A DNA stretch of 64,000 nt. It comes from CAYLPJ01 sp964385465. GTDB lineage: Bacteria; Planctomycetota; Phycisphaerae; SM23-33. Made by a program: the position numbers and the translations under genes. The stretch is taken from positions 66,708-130,707 of the forward strand of contig CAYLPJ010000009.1 of the NCBI GenBank assembly GCA_964385465.1, in the 5' to 3' direction. Shown one piece after another: positions 32,909 through 42,370 of this stretch (positions are counted from its first letter, which is position 1; the number at the start of each line of letters is the position of its first letter). A model generated the notes under the pieces. The model saw nothing but the letters and a program-made list of their open reading frames with translations, was not told the origin of the DNA and ran no database searches.

Positions 32909-35590
32909 TCAGGACCAGTCGGCGCGCGTGAGAACGGCGTGGATCTGCTGCGGCGTCGTGGCCGCCAGGACGCTCCGACGGCCTTCGGCGTCCAGGGCCC
33001 CCATCACCGCGGCGGTGAATTGGAGGTACGGGTCTCCCCCGTTGGAGGGCGTCAGGGCCAGCACGAAGAACCGGGCCGGCTCGCCGTCCACGCCTCCGAA
33101 GTCCACCCCCTCCCGCTGCACGCCGAACGCGCAGACCAGCCGATCGACCGCGTCGGTCCGCCCGTGCGGGATCGCAATGCCATCCTGCATGCCCGTGGGC
33201 ATCTGGGCCTCGCGGGCCAGGACCGCCCGGCGGGCCGAAGCCACGTCGAACTCCACGCCCCCGGCGGCGGCGAGATCCACCAGCTCGGTGATGACCGCCT
33301 CCGGCGTGGTCCCCGCCAACTCGGTCGCGATCGTCTCGGGGCGAAGGTACTCCCCCAGGCGGAAGGAGGTGCCCGTCGCCGACCTCGGGCGAACGGGCCG
33401 CGGGCCGCTGACGAACGCCTGGTAGATTTCCGCGGCCGTGGCGCATTCGAGGATGTGCTGCCGCCCCGCCGGGTTGAGGATCTGGCTGACGGTGGACATG
33501 AACTGCACGTGCGGGGCCGGCTTGGCCTCGGGCGAGAGCGTGAGGATCACGATCCGCCCCGGCTCGCCGTCCATGCTGTCGAAGTCCACGCCGTCGCGGT
33601 GGATGCCCACCGAGCAGACGAGCCGGTCGACCGCGTCGCACCGCGCGTGCGGAATGGCCACGCCGTGCTGGAGCCCGGTGGACATGCTCTCCTCGCGGCG
33701 CCAGACGGCCCGGCGGGCGGCCTCGACGTCGTCGAGCTTGCCCTGGCGCACCAGCAGGCCCAGCAGCTCGTCGATGACCTCGGCCTTGGTCCGGCCGACG
33801 AGGTCCGGCTCGATCAGTCCGGGGGCGAGGTACTGGCGCAGGTCGAGCAGGCCGCGGGCCTCGGGGCGGTGCTCCTGGACGCGGCTGGCGATGCTGTTGG
33901 CGTCCATCGGGTGCTTGAGCCCGCGGATGGCCCGTTCCAGCTCGGCGACGGCCTCGTACATGGCGGTGTTGATAAGCGGCACGTCGGCCTGCCCGGCGTG
34001 GAAGGACAGCTCCGTGCCCTCGCAGCGGAGGTCCATGACGGTGGCGTCCTTGCGGAGCTGGTACAGCCGCGGCTCGGAGCGGAGCAGGTGGACGAAGAAG
34101 CCCTCCTGGTCGAACACGCCGATCAGTCGGCTGAGCAGGAACTCGGTCATGGCCCGGGAGGGGAACGTGAACGAGACCTCGCGGCGGTCCTCCTGCCGGG
34201 CGGGCAGCTCCTTCCGCGTGCCCGGGGCCTCGCCGCGGAAGAGTTGGCCGAGCATGGCCGGGGCAACGACGCTGTTGATCAGGACCATGAAGACGACGGC
34301 GGAGAACAGGTCGCCGTCGAGCACGTGGGCGGAGAGGCCCAGGGAGGCGATGATCAGCGCCACTTCGCACCGTGGCGCCATCCCGAAGCCCACGCGGAGG
34401 GCCCCGCGGACGTTGAACTTCGCCAGCAGCGCCATGCCCCCGCAGCCGAGCAGCTTCGACAGCAGCGCCGCCACCGCGTAGGCCAGGCCGAAGAGCATCA
34501 CCGCCGGCGAGCCGAGCGCGCCGAGGTCGATCCGCATGCCCATCACGCTGAAGAAGATCGGCACGAGCAGCTCGTGGATGGGGTGGAGCTTCTCGCGGAC
34601 CATGTGGCTGATATCCGAGCGGGACAGCGACAGGCCCATGACGTACGCGCCGATGATCATCGCCAGCCCGGCCTCCTCAAACAGCCCGGCCAGCACCAGC
34701 GCCAACGCCAGCGCCAGCACGGCCACGGAGGTCCGCCGCCCGAAGAGCTTCAGCACGAAGCTGATCCGCCGCGCGGCAACCAGACCGATGACGGTCGCGA
34801 CCAGCCAGACACCAACCGCCTTGGCGCCGATCAGCGCGATGTGCCCCCAATCCACGCTGCCGGTCGCGGTCGAGGAGGTGGTCACCCCGAGCACGACCGC
34901 CAGCAGGATGATGCCGATCACGTCGTCGATCACCGCGGCCGAGAGGATCGTCACCCCCTCGGGGGAATCGAGCTTGCGCCGCTCGGAGAGGATCCGCGCG
35001 CTGATGCCGACGGAGGTCGCGCTGAGGATGATGCCCATGAACAGCGCGGGCGGGTCGAGGAAGCCCACCGGCCGGTCCAGGAGCAGCCCGCTGAGCAGGG
35101 CCATTCCTCCGGCACCGAAGAGGAACGCCGCCAGCACGCCCCCGAGACCGACCAACCCGCCGGCCACCGAGTATTGCAGCAGCAGCCCGAGGTCCGTTTC
35201 CAGCCCGGCCATGAACAGCAGCGCAATCGCCGCGATCGCCCCCAGCCCGTAGAGCTCCGGCGAGACGGGGAAGCCCCCGTGCATGGGGAACAGCCCGTCG
35301 GCGAACCCGGGAAACGCCAGTCCGCCCAGCAGGTACGGGCCGATGATCATGCCGCTGACCAGTTCGCCCAGAGCGCCCGGCAGGCCGATCCGCGCGAAGA
35401 GGATGTTGCCCAGCTTGGCCGCGAAGAGGATCACGCCGACCTGGATGACCAGCAGCATCATCCGGTGGGTCATGACCAGGCCGGTCGGCGTGGCGTCTCC
35501 GCCGTGGGTCGAGGCGCCGGCGGCGCCGGCGGCGCAGAGCAGCATCATCGCGGGGACCAGGGCCGAGAGCCCCCTCCGTCGTCCATTCAT
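32909..35590 (-). CDS. Cation/proton antiporter (CPA2) fused to two PTS EIIA-2 domains
   Basis: 893 aa from the ATG at 35590 (GAGGTG upstream). After a signal-like segment, residues about 40-430 form a CPA2-type antiporter with many membrane spans (GALGELVSGMIIGPYLLGGL, AVIDDVIGIILLAVVLG with the conserved Asp pair). A hydrophilic region (about 440-580) follows. Then come two PTS EIIA-2/PtsN-like domains, each with the phospho-His motif: VAIPHAR (His648) and IAIPHGR (His809). EIIA domains are phosphorylated by HPr-type proteins, so ion transport may be tied to PTS state. No other PTS gene is in the window. Monovalent cation or K+ specificity cannot be read. Confidence 0.9.
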   Translation of the reverse strand: MNGRRRGLSALVPAMMLLCAAGAAGASTHGGDATPTGLVMTHRMMLLVIQVGVILFAAKLGNILFARIGLPGALGELVSGMIIGPYLLGGLAFPGFADGLFPMHGGFPVSPELYGLGAIAAIALLFMAGLETDLGLLLQYSVAGGLVGLGGVLAAFLFGAGGMALLSGLLLDRPVGFLDPPALFMGIILSATSVGISARILSERRKLDSPEGVTILSAAVIDDVIGIILLAVVLGVTTSSTATGSVDWGHIALIGAKAVGVWLVATVIGLVAARRISFVLKLFGRRTSVAVLALALALVLAGLFEEAGLAMIIGAYVMGLSLSRSDISHMVREKLHPIHELLVPIFFSVMGMRIDLGALGSPAVMLFGLAYAVAALLSKLLGCGGMALLAKFNVRGALRVGFGMAPRCEVALIIASLGLSAHVLDGDLFSAVVFMVLINSVVAPAMLGQLFRGEAPGTRKELPARQEDRREVSFTFPSRAMTEFLLSRLIGVFDQEGFFVHLLRSEPRLYQLRKDATVMDLRCEGTELSFHAGQADVPLINTAMYEAVAELERAIRGLKHPMDANSIASRVQEHRPEARGLLDLRQYLAPGLIEPDLVGRTKAEVIDELLGLLVRQGKLDDVEAARRAVWRREESMSTGLQHGVAIPHARCDAVDRLVCSVGIHRDGVDFDSMDGEPGRIVILTLSPEAKPAPHVQFMSTVSQILNPAGRQHILECATAAEIYQAFVSGPRPVRPRSATGTSFRLGEYLRPETIATELAGTTPEAVITELVDLAAAGGVEFDVASARRAVLAREAQMPTGMQDGIAIPHGRTDAVDRLVCAFGVQREGVDFGGVDGEPARFFVLALTPSNGGDPYLQFTAAVMGALDAEGRRSVLAATTPQQIHAVLTRADWS

Positions 35591-35706
35591 CCGGGCCACC
35601 TCGTTTGGTTGCTCCGGGGCCGGAAAGCACGTCGGCCCCGGAAAAGGCACAACGAATCCCTCACTGTAGTGAATGCCCGCGCAAACGTGAACCCCCGAAT
35701 TCGATC

Positions 35707-36975
35707 TTACCGCGTCTCGCCCTCGGAGCCGACGATCCCCGAGACGTCGATCAGCCACATCTGCCGGCCCTGCCCGCCGTGCGGGCTGTCGATGCATACC
35801 TTCGTGCCGTCGCGGCTGGTCCGCGGGTGGGTGTCGCACCGCCACTCCCCGCGGTAGGCCCTCGGCAGCGGGAACGCGCCCAGCGGGAACCGCCGCCCGG
35901 TCGGGACGTGGAAGAGGTACGGCTTCTGCTCGCGGGACTTGCCCTGCGGGTACGTGTCGTTGAGGATCCACTCCTCCCCCGTGCCGACCGGCAGGTACGT
36001 GTTGTGCCCGTTGCGGGTCATCACGCCTTCGCCGACCTGCCTGGCCTCGCCCGTCCGCTCGTCGAACTCCCAGAAACCCCAGTGCTTGCCCCTCGGCTTG
36101 CTCCAGGCGGTGATGGTGCTCGCGTCCTTCCAGATGAAGTGCGATGTGCAGCCCGACGGGTCCACCACGCGGACGTTCTCACCGTCGGTGTCGGCCGTCA
36201 GCATCCGCGTGCGGAACCGCCCCTTCCCGCCGTTGCCCCGCCAGCGGTGCAGGAAGATGAACCGCTTGCCCTCCGGACCGAACAGCAGGTGGTTGAAGTA
36301 ATGCTTGGCGCCCTTCATGCCCACGGTCGGCTTCAGGGCGGCGATGTCCGCCAACGTGACGATCAACTCCGCTTCGCCCGTGGACAGGTCCACCCGCCAG
36401 ATGCCGCTCTCCGCCGGGGCCATGTCCTCGGCGTGCGGGTCCGCCGGGCCGGCGTAGCCGTACCCGGGGCGCATGTCCTGGATGCGGCGGAAGTCCGGCG
36501 TCACCCCCGTCGAACCGTCCGGCGAGACGGTGTACACCGGCCGGCCCAGCGTCCGCCGCTTGCGGGTGTGCACGTCCATCACGTGGCAGACGAAGCGGTC
36601 GGCGTCGTCGCGGTCGTTCCAGATGACGGTGGCCTTCGTCCCGCCCAGCCACTGGAGCATGCACCCCTGCTGCCAGTTCCACGCCCGCGTGCGGCCGAGC
36701 TCGATCCACTTGTCGCCGTCACCCAGGTCTACCATGCCGATCTTGATGACGTCGTCGGGCTTCGGCGAGCGGTGCTCGAAGCCCACCTCCATGCCGAGAA
36801 CGTAGCGGTCGGTCGGGTCGAACTGCCACTTGTCGTAGTAGCCGAACCAGTGATGTCCGGGCGGCCGGGTGATGGCGCGGCACGGGGGGAATCTGGCATC
36901 GTCGGCCACGGAGGCGGGCGCGGCGACGGCGAGCAGCGCCGCAGCGAAAGCGAACGCAAGAGCGATACGGTGCAT
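35707..36975 (-). CDS. Secreted beta-propeller protein (oligogalacturonate-lyase-like/PD40)
   Basis: 422 aa with a clear signal peptide (residues 1-24). Propeller-type repeats include HWFGYYDKWQFDPTDRYVLG near residue 42, GCTSHFIWKDASTITAWSKP near 280, and CDTHPRTSRDGTKVCIDSPH near 390, like the TolB/PD40 and oligogalacturonide lyase propellers. It lies downstream of the alpha-mannosidase gene in the same direction, so a role in glycan uptake or cleavage is plausible. Whether it is catalytic is not known. Confidence 0.75.
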   Translation of the reverse strand: MHRIALAFAFAAALLAVAAPASVADDARFPPCRAITRPPGHHWFGYYDKWQFDPTDRYVLGMEVGFEHRSPKPDDVIKIGMVDLGDGDKWIELGRTRAWNWQQGCMLQWLGGTKATVIWNDRDDADRFVCHVMDVHTRKRRTLGRPVYTVSPDGSTGVTPDFRRIQDMRPGYGYAGPADPHAEDMAPAESGIWRVDLSTGEAELIVTLADIAALKPTVGMKGAKHYFNHLLFGPEGKRFIFLHRWRGNGGKGRFRTRMLTADTDGENVRVVDPSGCTSHFIWKDASTITAWSKPRGKHWGFWEFDERTGEARQVGEGVMTRNGHNTYLPVGTGEEWILNDTYPQGKSREQKPYLFHVPTGRRFPLGAFPLPRAYRGEWRCDTHPRTSRDGTKVCIDSPHGGQGRQMWLIDVSGIVGSEGETR

Positions 36976-37009
36976 GACAGCTCCCTGGTGATCTTTCGAG
37001 GGTCGGCGT

Positions 37010-39115
37010 CTATCCGGTCAGGTCCCAGACGACCGGGCCGGCGAGAAACGCATCGCGCCGGCGGGCGGCCTCGGCGAGCTCTGCGCCCGGCAGGAACCAC
37101 AGGTTGAACTCGTGCCACCCCTGGTCGGTAACGGGATGGTCCGGGCGGTCGGAGGCAGGGCTCGGCTCGTGGTGAGCGGCGTAGGGGCTGCGAAGGAGCG
37201 TCAACGCCACCCCGGCGGGGCCGGCCGAGGCCGAGAAGACCAGCGGTGCGGCCACGGCGAGGGCGGCGTCGGCGGTCCGCGCGGCCAGGGCGCCTGCGAG
37301 GGGGTACTCCAGGCCGTCGAGCGGCCGGGCAAGCGGCCCGCCGGCGACCATGTCCTCGCGGCAGATCAGCTCCCCGCCGGGCGGGGTGATCCGCAGCGCC
37401 AGCCGCCGCCTCGCCTCGGCCCAGACGACCCGCAGGCGAAGGTGCAGCGCGGCGTCCCCGCCGCAGACGGCCAGGCGACACCACGCCCTGCTGTCGCCAA
37501 ACCGCGCCGCCCCCCGCACGGCCGCGCGGAGGGGACCCGGCTCGACGACCTCGCAACCGGTCCATGCCATCGCCCCCAGTCGCTCGCCGTCGAAGCGGTT
37601 GGGCTTGTCGTAGCAGTGCGTCCAGGTGTCGGTGGGGTCGTCGTGGACGTCCAGCCGGAGGGTCCAGCCGTTGACGTCGACGGCCTCGCCGACAAAGCGG
37701 GCGTCGATCCCGCCGCCGCGGACACTGCCCCCCCGCCCCGCCGACGGCCCGGGCGGCTGGGGGGCGGGGTTCTCGCCCTCGACGAGGCGCAGCATCCGCC
37801 GCTCGCCGGGCGAGACCGCAAGCCGCAGCAGCATCCGCCGGACGTGGATCATGCAGGACGGGGCGACTTCCTGGAACGGCAGGGCCTGGCCGGCTTCGTC
37901 GATCAGCCTCCGCCCGTCGAGGTCGGGCCACGGCAACTGCCACGGCTCGTGCTCGATCGGGCCGTCGAACGGCTCGGCAGAGGCGTTGACCACGACGATG
38001 CGGTGCTCGCCGGGGCGGGCGTCGGCGCGGGTGGCCCGGCGGGTCAGCTCGACGCTCACGTCGCGGGCCTGCCCGGCCGCGGCGGCCAGCTCGCCGGCGG
38101 CGCGGCCGCTGGCGTCGAACCGGCTGGTCCCGCCGAGGATGTCGTGGAACTCGTGGAAAAGCAGGCTCTCCCACGCCGCGTCGAGACGGGCCCGATGCGT
38201 CTCGTCGGCGGCGTCGCCGAAGAGCTCCAGGCAGCGCTCGGCCGTGGCAAGCTGGGCCTCGGCGCAGCGCATGCCGACCTTGATCCGCCGCTCGACGCTG
38301 TAGCAGCCGATGGCGTGGTGCTGGATCTCGCCCTCGACGACCGGCAGACGGTCGCGCTCGCCGGCCACGGCGTCGAAGAATGCCTGCGGATGGCTGAAGC
38401 GCAGGGTCGCGCCGTCGATCGCGTCGGCATGATCGCGGATCCACTCGATCTGCCGCTTCGTCGGCCCCCCGCCATGGTCGCCGACCCCGAAGAAGCACAT
38501 CGTGTGCTCCACCCCGGCCGGGATGTCCGCCAGCGAGGCCGCCACGTGATCGCCCAGCTCATCCGCCGGCGTGCAGTAGGCCCCCGCGATGCGGAAGGCG
38601 AGCACCTCCGCCCCGCCGGCGCCGTGCCAGCGAAAGAGCCTGGCCGGCAGCTCCCGCTCGCCGGGGCCGGGACGCATGAAGCAGTAGCTTTCCAGCCCGG
38701 CCTCGGCGAGAAGGTCCGGCAGGTAGGCGTCGTGCCCGAAGCTGTCGACGTTGTAGCCGACCCGCGTGACCAGCCCGAACCGCCGGCTGTAATACGCCTG
38801 CCCGGTCGCGAGCTGCTTGCGGACCGAGGCGGCCGAGGGGAGGTTGCAGTCCGGCTGGATGACCATCCCGCCGACCAGCCGCCAGCGTCCGGCGGCGACG
38901 TGTGCGGCGATCCGCTCGAACAGCCGCGGGTCCAGCCGCTCGGCCTGCCGGTGGAACCACGAGGCCGAGCAGGTGAAGACGAACGCGGGGTACTCGTCGA
39001 GGCGGTCGCAGGCGGACCGCGCGGTGGCCAGTGCGGCATCGCTGCCTTCGGCCCGCCCCCACAGCCAGACGGGGTCGAGGTGGGCATTGCCGATCATGTG
39101 CACGGTGACGGGCAT
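37010..39115 (-). CDS. GH38 alpha-mannosidase
   Basis: 701 aa, cytoplasmic (no signal peptide). The N-terminal GH38 domain has the zinc motif NAHLDPVW (His12, Asp14) and the catalytic nucleophile in YNVDSFGHD (Asp124). A helical domain and a C-terminal beta domain with LRLDVHDDPTDTWTH follow. It likely cleaves alpha-mannosides inside the cell after import of oligosaccharides. The next gene downstream is a secreted propeller protein. Confidence 0.88.
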   Translation of the reverse strand: MPVTVHMIGNAHLDPVWLWGRAEGSDAALATARSACDRLDEYPAFVFTCSASWFHRQAERLDPRLFERIAAHVAAGRWRLVGGMVIQPDCNLPSAASVRKQLATGQAYYSRRFGLVTRVGYNVDSFGHDAYLPDLLAEAGLESYCFMRPGPGERELPARLFRWHGAGGAEVLAFRIAGAYCTPADELGDHVAASLADIPAGVEHTMCFFGVGDHGGGPTKRQIEWIRDHADAIDGATLRFSHPQAFFDAVAGERDRLPVVEGEIQHHAIGCYSVERRIKVGMRCAEAQLATAERCLELFGDAADETHRARLDAAWESLLFHEFHDILGGTSRFDASGRAAGELAAAAGQARDVSVELTRRATRADARPGEHRIVVVNASAEPFDGPIEHEPWQLPWPDLDGRRLIDEAGQALPFQEVAPSCMIHVRRMLLRLAVSPGERRMLRLVEGENPAPQPPGPSAGRGGSVRGGGIDARFVGEAVDVNGWTLRLDVHDDPTDTWTHCYDKPNRFDGERLGAMAWTGCEVVEPGPLRAAVRGAARFGDSRAWCRLAVCGGDAALHLRLRVVWAEARRRLALRITPPGGELICREDMVAGGPLARPLDGLEYPLAGALAARTADAALAVAAPLVFSASAGPAGVALTLLRSPYAAHHEPSPASDRPDHPVTDQGWHEFNLWFLPGAELAEAARRRDAFLAGPVVWDLTG

Positions 39116-39163
39116 GGCGCGTACTCCGCGGGGCCGCGGCGGCTGCCGTTGCGGCCGGGCCGG

Positions 39164-39670
39164 TCAGATGACCGAAGAAACGATGCTTTCGAGGATGCCC
39201 TCGGCAACGAAGCGTTCGAGGATGTCGTCGAGCTCGCTGGGCGAGCCGGCGAGGAAGTACATATGATCCCCTTCGCGGCGTTCGATGGGCTCGCAGGTGA
39301 GGAAGGCCTCTCGCCCGGCGACGTCCCGCGGCGTCAGCCGGCGGGTGACGTGGACGACGGCGCTCTTCCGCAGTTGCCCGGACTCGTACGGCTGCTCGGT
39401 CAGCGAGGTGACCTTGCTCAGCCTGCCGACGACGCGGACGATCTGGTCCTTCTCCTCGGGCGTGCACCAGAAGGTGACGACGACGGCCCCGCCGGGCGCG
39501 CCCGGGTACGGCGTGCCGTGCCCGACGATGGTCTCGATGGAGATCCCGCGGTTGGAGAAGGCCGAGGCAATGCTCGTCAGCGCCCCGGCGCGGTCGTCGA
39601 CGCCGACGCGGAAGACCCAGTGCCTGCCGGTCCGTCCGGCGTCGTCGGTCGGTTCGGTCGCTTCGGTCAC
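39164..39670 (-). CDS. ACT-domain protein (acetolactate synthase small-subunit-like)
   Basis: 168 aa from the GTG at 39670 (GGGAG upstream), overlapping the phosphotransacylase-family gene by four bases. An ACT domain is visible near residues 15-50 (FRVGVDDRAGALTSIASAFS, GISIETIVGHG), followed by a second part resembling the IlvN C-terminal domain. It may be an amino-acid-sensing regulator or IlvN-like. No ilvB is in the window, so pairing with an acetolactate synthase is not shown. Confidence 0.7.
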   Translation of the reverse strand: MTEATEPTDDAGRTGRHWVFRVGVDDRAGALTSIASAFSNRGISIETIVGHGTPYPGAPGGAVVVTFWCTPEEKDQIVRVVGRLSKVTSLTEQPYESGQLRKSAVVHVTRRLTPRDVAGREAFLTCEPIERREGDHMYFLAGSPSELDDILERFVAEGILESIVSSVI

Positions 39671-40629
39671 GATCGGCTCCCTTCGGCCTCGGCGGCGGGC
39701 ATCCGCTCGCAGGCGAGGCTGCCCAGCGCGATCGACAGCAGCTTGGTCTCGACGCTGTCGGCGCGGGAGAGGATCACGTAGGGCACCTTGACGCCCACCG
39801 TCAGGCCCGCGAACGTGGCGATGCCGTACTTCACCATCTCCATGATGATCTTGTAGAGGATGTTGGCGGCGTCGAGGCTGGGGCAGACGAGCACGTCCGC
39901 CCGCCCTGCGACCTCCTCGGCCGCCGGACCGAGCGAGCCGACCTTCAGCCTCACCGAATCGTCGCTGACGGCCAGGTCCAGCGACAGCGGGCCGTAGACG
40001 GTGCCGTCCGGCCAGTCCATCGCGGACAACCGCCGGGCCATCGTCGTCGACGGCAGCGACTCGATGATCTTCTCGTTGGCCGACAGCAGCGCCACCCGCG
40101 GGCGCGGGCGCCCCAGGATGTGCCGGGCGACGTCCACGGCGTTGCGGATCAGCCCGGTCAGGCGGCGCTCGTCGCAGGTGGTGGTCACGCCCGGGTCGGT
40201 CAGCAGCATGGGCCGGCCGCCGGCCAGCGGGGCGGCGTCGAACGCCGTCACCAGGCTGACCGTATCCCGCGTGCGAATCCGCAGCACCTCGCGGTTGAGC
40301 ACCGGCGTGGAGATGTTGCCCTTGAGGATGATCTCGGCCCCCCCGGCGTCGGCGAGATCCACCGTCCGCCGCGCAATGGCCTCCTGCCCGGAGGCGTCGA
40401 GGATGCAGTCGGCGGGGACCTCGACGCCGACCGCCTCGGCCGCGGCGCGGATCGACGCCTCCTGCCCCACCAGGACGCACCGCTCGACGATGCCGTGATC
40501 CCTCGCCGACTCGACCAGCCGCAGGTCGTCGTGGCGGTCGCCCCCGGGGATGACCACCGTCCGCGCCGGCAGGGCGCCGGCGATGGCGGCAAGGTCGGTC
40601 ACGGCCTCGATGGCGGTCTGCGGGTCCAT
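39667..40629 (-). CDS. Phosphate acyltransferase family protein (Pta/Ptb type)
   Basis: 320 aa. PTA/PTB-fold hallmarks: VVIPGGDRHDDLRLVESARDH at the N-terminus, ILKGNISTPVLNREV, RPMLLTDPGVTTTCDER, VALLSANEKI, and a C-terminal LVCPSLDAANILYKIIMEM. Members transfer acetyl or butyryl groups between CoA and phosphate; butyryl-type enzymes share the GGDRHDD-like start. No acyl kinase is adjacent. It is translationally coupled to the ACT-domain gene, which may sense an amino-acid-derived ligand. Confidence 0.82.
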   Translation of the reverse strand: MDPQTAIEAVTDLAAIAGALPARTVVIPGGDRHDDLRLVESARDHGIVERCVLVGQEASIRAAAEAVGVEVPADCILDASGQEAIARRTVDLADAGGAEIILKGNISTPVLNREVLRIRTRDTVSLVTAFDAAPLAGGRPMLLTDPGVTTTCDERRLTGLIRNAVDVARHILGRPRPRVALLSANEKIIESLPSTTMARRLSAMDWPDGTVYGPLSLDLAVSDDSVRLKVGSLGPAAEEVAGRADVLVCPSLDAANILYKIIMEMVKYGIATFAGLTVGVKVPYVILSRADSVETKLLSIALGSLACERMPAAEAEGSRS

Positions 40630-40654
40630 GGCGTATCGGCGGGGGGAGGCGGCG

Positions 40655-41638
40655 CTACTCGAACGGGTACCGCAGCCCCCACGACGCGCGAAGGGCGTCC
40701 ATCGTGCGGGCCAGCGAGAGCGTCTCGTCCAGGGGCATGATCTCCGACTCGGTCTTGCCGGCGAACACGCACCGGGCGACCTCGTCGGCCTCGTAGTTGT
40801 AGCCGTTGCCCACCATCTCCGGCTCGATCGTCTCCTGCGGATGCTGCTCCTGGAGCACCGTCAATGCCCCGCCGCGCCACCAGGCGTGGTGGAGGTGCAC
40901 CTTCGCCTCGGTGCCCAGCAGCCAGACTTCCATCGGCGTGTGCGTCCGCACGCCGCAGGTCATCGACCCGATCCGCCCGCCGGGATACTTCAGCGCCACG
41001 GCCGCCTGCTCGTCCACGCCGCTGTCCCCGATGTGGGCGACGCCGTGAACCTCCTCCGGCTGGCCGAGGAAGTAGCTCATCAGGCTCAGCGGGTAGATGC
41101 CCACGTCCAGCAGCCCTCCGCCGGCGAGGTCGGGGTTCAGCAGGCGGTTGGTCGGGTCCCAGTCCTTGCGGAAGCCGAAGTCGGCCATGATCATCCGCAG
41201 CTCGCCCAGCCGCCCGGAGTCGTGAATCTGCCGGGCCGTCTGGACGTTGGGCAGGAAACGGCTCCACATGGCCTCCATGCAGAACACGCCGGCCTCGCGA
41301 GCGACGGCGACCATCTCTTCGGCCTGGGAGGCGTTGGGTGCGAAGGGCTTCTCGCACAGCACCGCCTTGCCCGCCCGGAGGCAGGCGATGGCCGGATCCC
41401 TGTGGTAGGGATGGGGCGTGGCGACGTAGACGGCGTCGACCTCGTCATCGGCGGCGAGGGCCTCGTAGCTGCCGTGGCGGCGGGGGATGTCGTGCTCGTC
41501 GGCGAAGGCGTCGGCGGTCTCCTGCTGCCGCGACCCGACGGCCACGACCTGGCCGAACTGCGACGCCCGCAGGCCGAGGATGAACTTCCTCGCGATGCGT
41601 GCCGTCGAGAGGATGCCCCAACGCAGTTTGTCGGCCAT
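40655..41638 (-). CDS. Gfo/Idh/MocA family oxidoreductase
   Basis: 327 aa. N-terminal NAD-binding start (LRWGILSTARIARKFILGLR), the family EKP motif in LCEKPFAPN, and a C-terminal GFO_IDH_MocA domain (GGGLLDVGIYPLSLMSYFLG). It uses NAD(P) to oxidise sugars or inositols; the substrate is unknown. It starts upstream of the structured-RNA candidate on the opposite strand. Confidence 0.88.
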   Translation of the reverse strand: MADKLRWGILSTARIARKFILGLRASQFGQVVAVGSRQQETADAFADEHDIPRRHGSYEALAADDEVDAVYVATPHPYHRDPAIACLRAGKAVLCEKPFAPNASQAEEMVAVAREAGVFCMEAMWSRFLPNVQTARQIHDSGRLGELRMIMADFGFRKDWDPTNRLLNPDLAGGGLLDVGIYPLSLMSYFLGQPEEVHGVAHIGDSGVDEQAAVALKYPGGRIGSMTCGVRTHTPMEVWLLGTEAKVHLHHAWWRGGALTVLQEQHPQETIEPEMVGNGYNYEADEVARCVFAGKTESEIMPLDETLSLARTMDALRASWGLRYPFE

Positions 41639-42057
41639 GGCGATCGGTCCTTCCTTCTCTGGCGGTACCCCTGCCGCACGACGCGGCGCCGGGGGCGTTC
41701 ATACCGCACAGCCGGTCGATCCGCAAGGCCCGACCGCCGGGCAACCGCGGGGGTGTTTTTGGCGTTTTCAGCAAAACTATCAAGGGTTCACCCGGCCCGG
41801 GCCGATAGGCATACAGGATCACGCATCGGGCAGGAGGCCGACGGGAGTACCGCCCCGGCGGCAGAGAGCCAACGGCAGACCGGCGCCGGAGCGCGGCGGG
41901 CACGCCGGGGCCGCGATGCGAACCCCCGGTCCCCCACGCCCACTCCCGGCCCCCAGCGATACACGATGTCGCCTCGCCTTCGTCGGCGAGGCGCAAAAAG
42001 CGACGCGACGGCCTCTGAGAAGCCGCCGCGCGCCACCGAAGCCACTATCGAGAAAGC

Positions 42058-42195
42058 GACAGGAAGGCGGCCCATCGTCAGGTTAGCGTGATCCCCGACT
42101 CCTGCCTCAGTGCGATGGGTCGGTTCTGCGGTAGAACCGATCGCGTTCCTGTCCTTAACGAAGGTCGGCCGGCATCAACGGCCGACCTTTCTTTA
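42058..42195 (+). ncRNA. Structured RNA candidate with intrinsic terminator
   Basis: Plus-strand RNA with a closing helix GACAGGAA/TTCCTGTC (42058-42065 with 42146-42153), an inner helix CCCATCG/CGATGGG (42071-42077 with 42113-42119) holding a further CAGG/CCTG pairing, a hairpin TCGGTTCT/AGAACCGA (42120-42127 with 42133-42140), and then a terminator stem AAGGTCGGCCG/CGGCCGACCTT (42161-42171 with 42179-42189) plus a T-rich tail. A short CCTT/AAGG pairing (42153-42156 with 42161-42164) would compete with both the closing helix and the terminator. No gene precedes it on this strand. The rest of 41639-42369 holds no credible gene. Confidence 0.6.
42161..42195 (+). terminator. Intrinsic terminator
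   Basis: 11-bp perfect stem with a 7-base loop followed by TCTTT. It ends the structured RNA and lies about 175 bases before the URO-D gene. No T-run exists on the minus side. Confidence 0.8.
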
Positions 42196-42296
42196 TGCGC
42201 CTTATCGAGTCCCCACGCCGAACCTGAAGCCTTTTTCGCACGCAAACACGGTTCTTTCTGCCCCCGGCCTCCCGCCCCCCCCCGCTCCTCCACTCT

Positions 42297-42355
42297 CCCG
42301 GGAGTCCGGTCCTCCGGGAATCCGGTCCCACGGCCTTCCGGTCCTCCGGTCTTCC
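42297..42355. repeat. Short degenerate tandem repeat (TCCGG-type units)
   Basis: About five imperfect copies of units such as 'agtccggtcctccgg' and 'ccttccggtcctccgg' directly upstream of the URO-D gene. No spacer/repeat regularity of CRISPR type. Confidence 0.5.
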
Positions 42356-42357
42356 GC

Positions 42358-42370
42358 TACAATGCCGCCA
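42358..42370 (+). promoter_or_regulatory. -10 box directly before a start codon (leaderless mRNA candidate)
   Basis: TACAAT (42358-42363), then GCCGCC, then ATG at 42370. The six-base gap puts the transcription start at the A of ATG. No Shine-Dalgarno is present. Confidence 0.45.

Noticed and set aside
42058..42195. Cobalamin riboswitch
   Set aside because: A 'ggaaggcgg' stretch looks like part of the B12 aptamer, but the conserved 5' half and the AGYCAGGAGACCTGCC box are missing.
42297..42355. CRISPR array
   Set aside because: Units are short, adjacent and imperfect, with no uniform spacers or cas genes.
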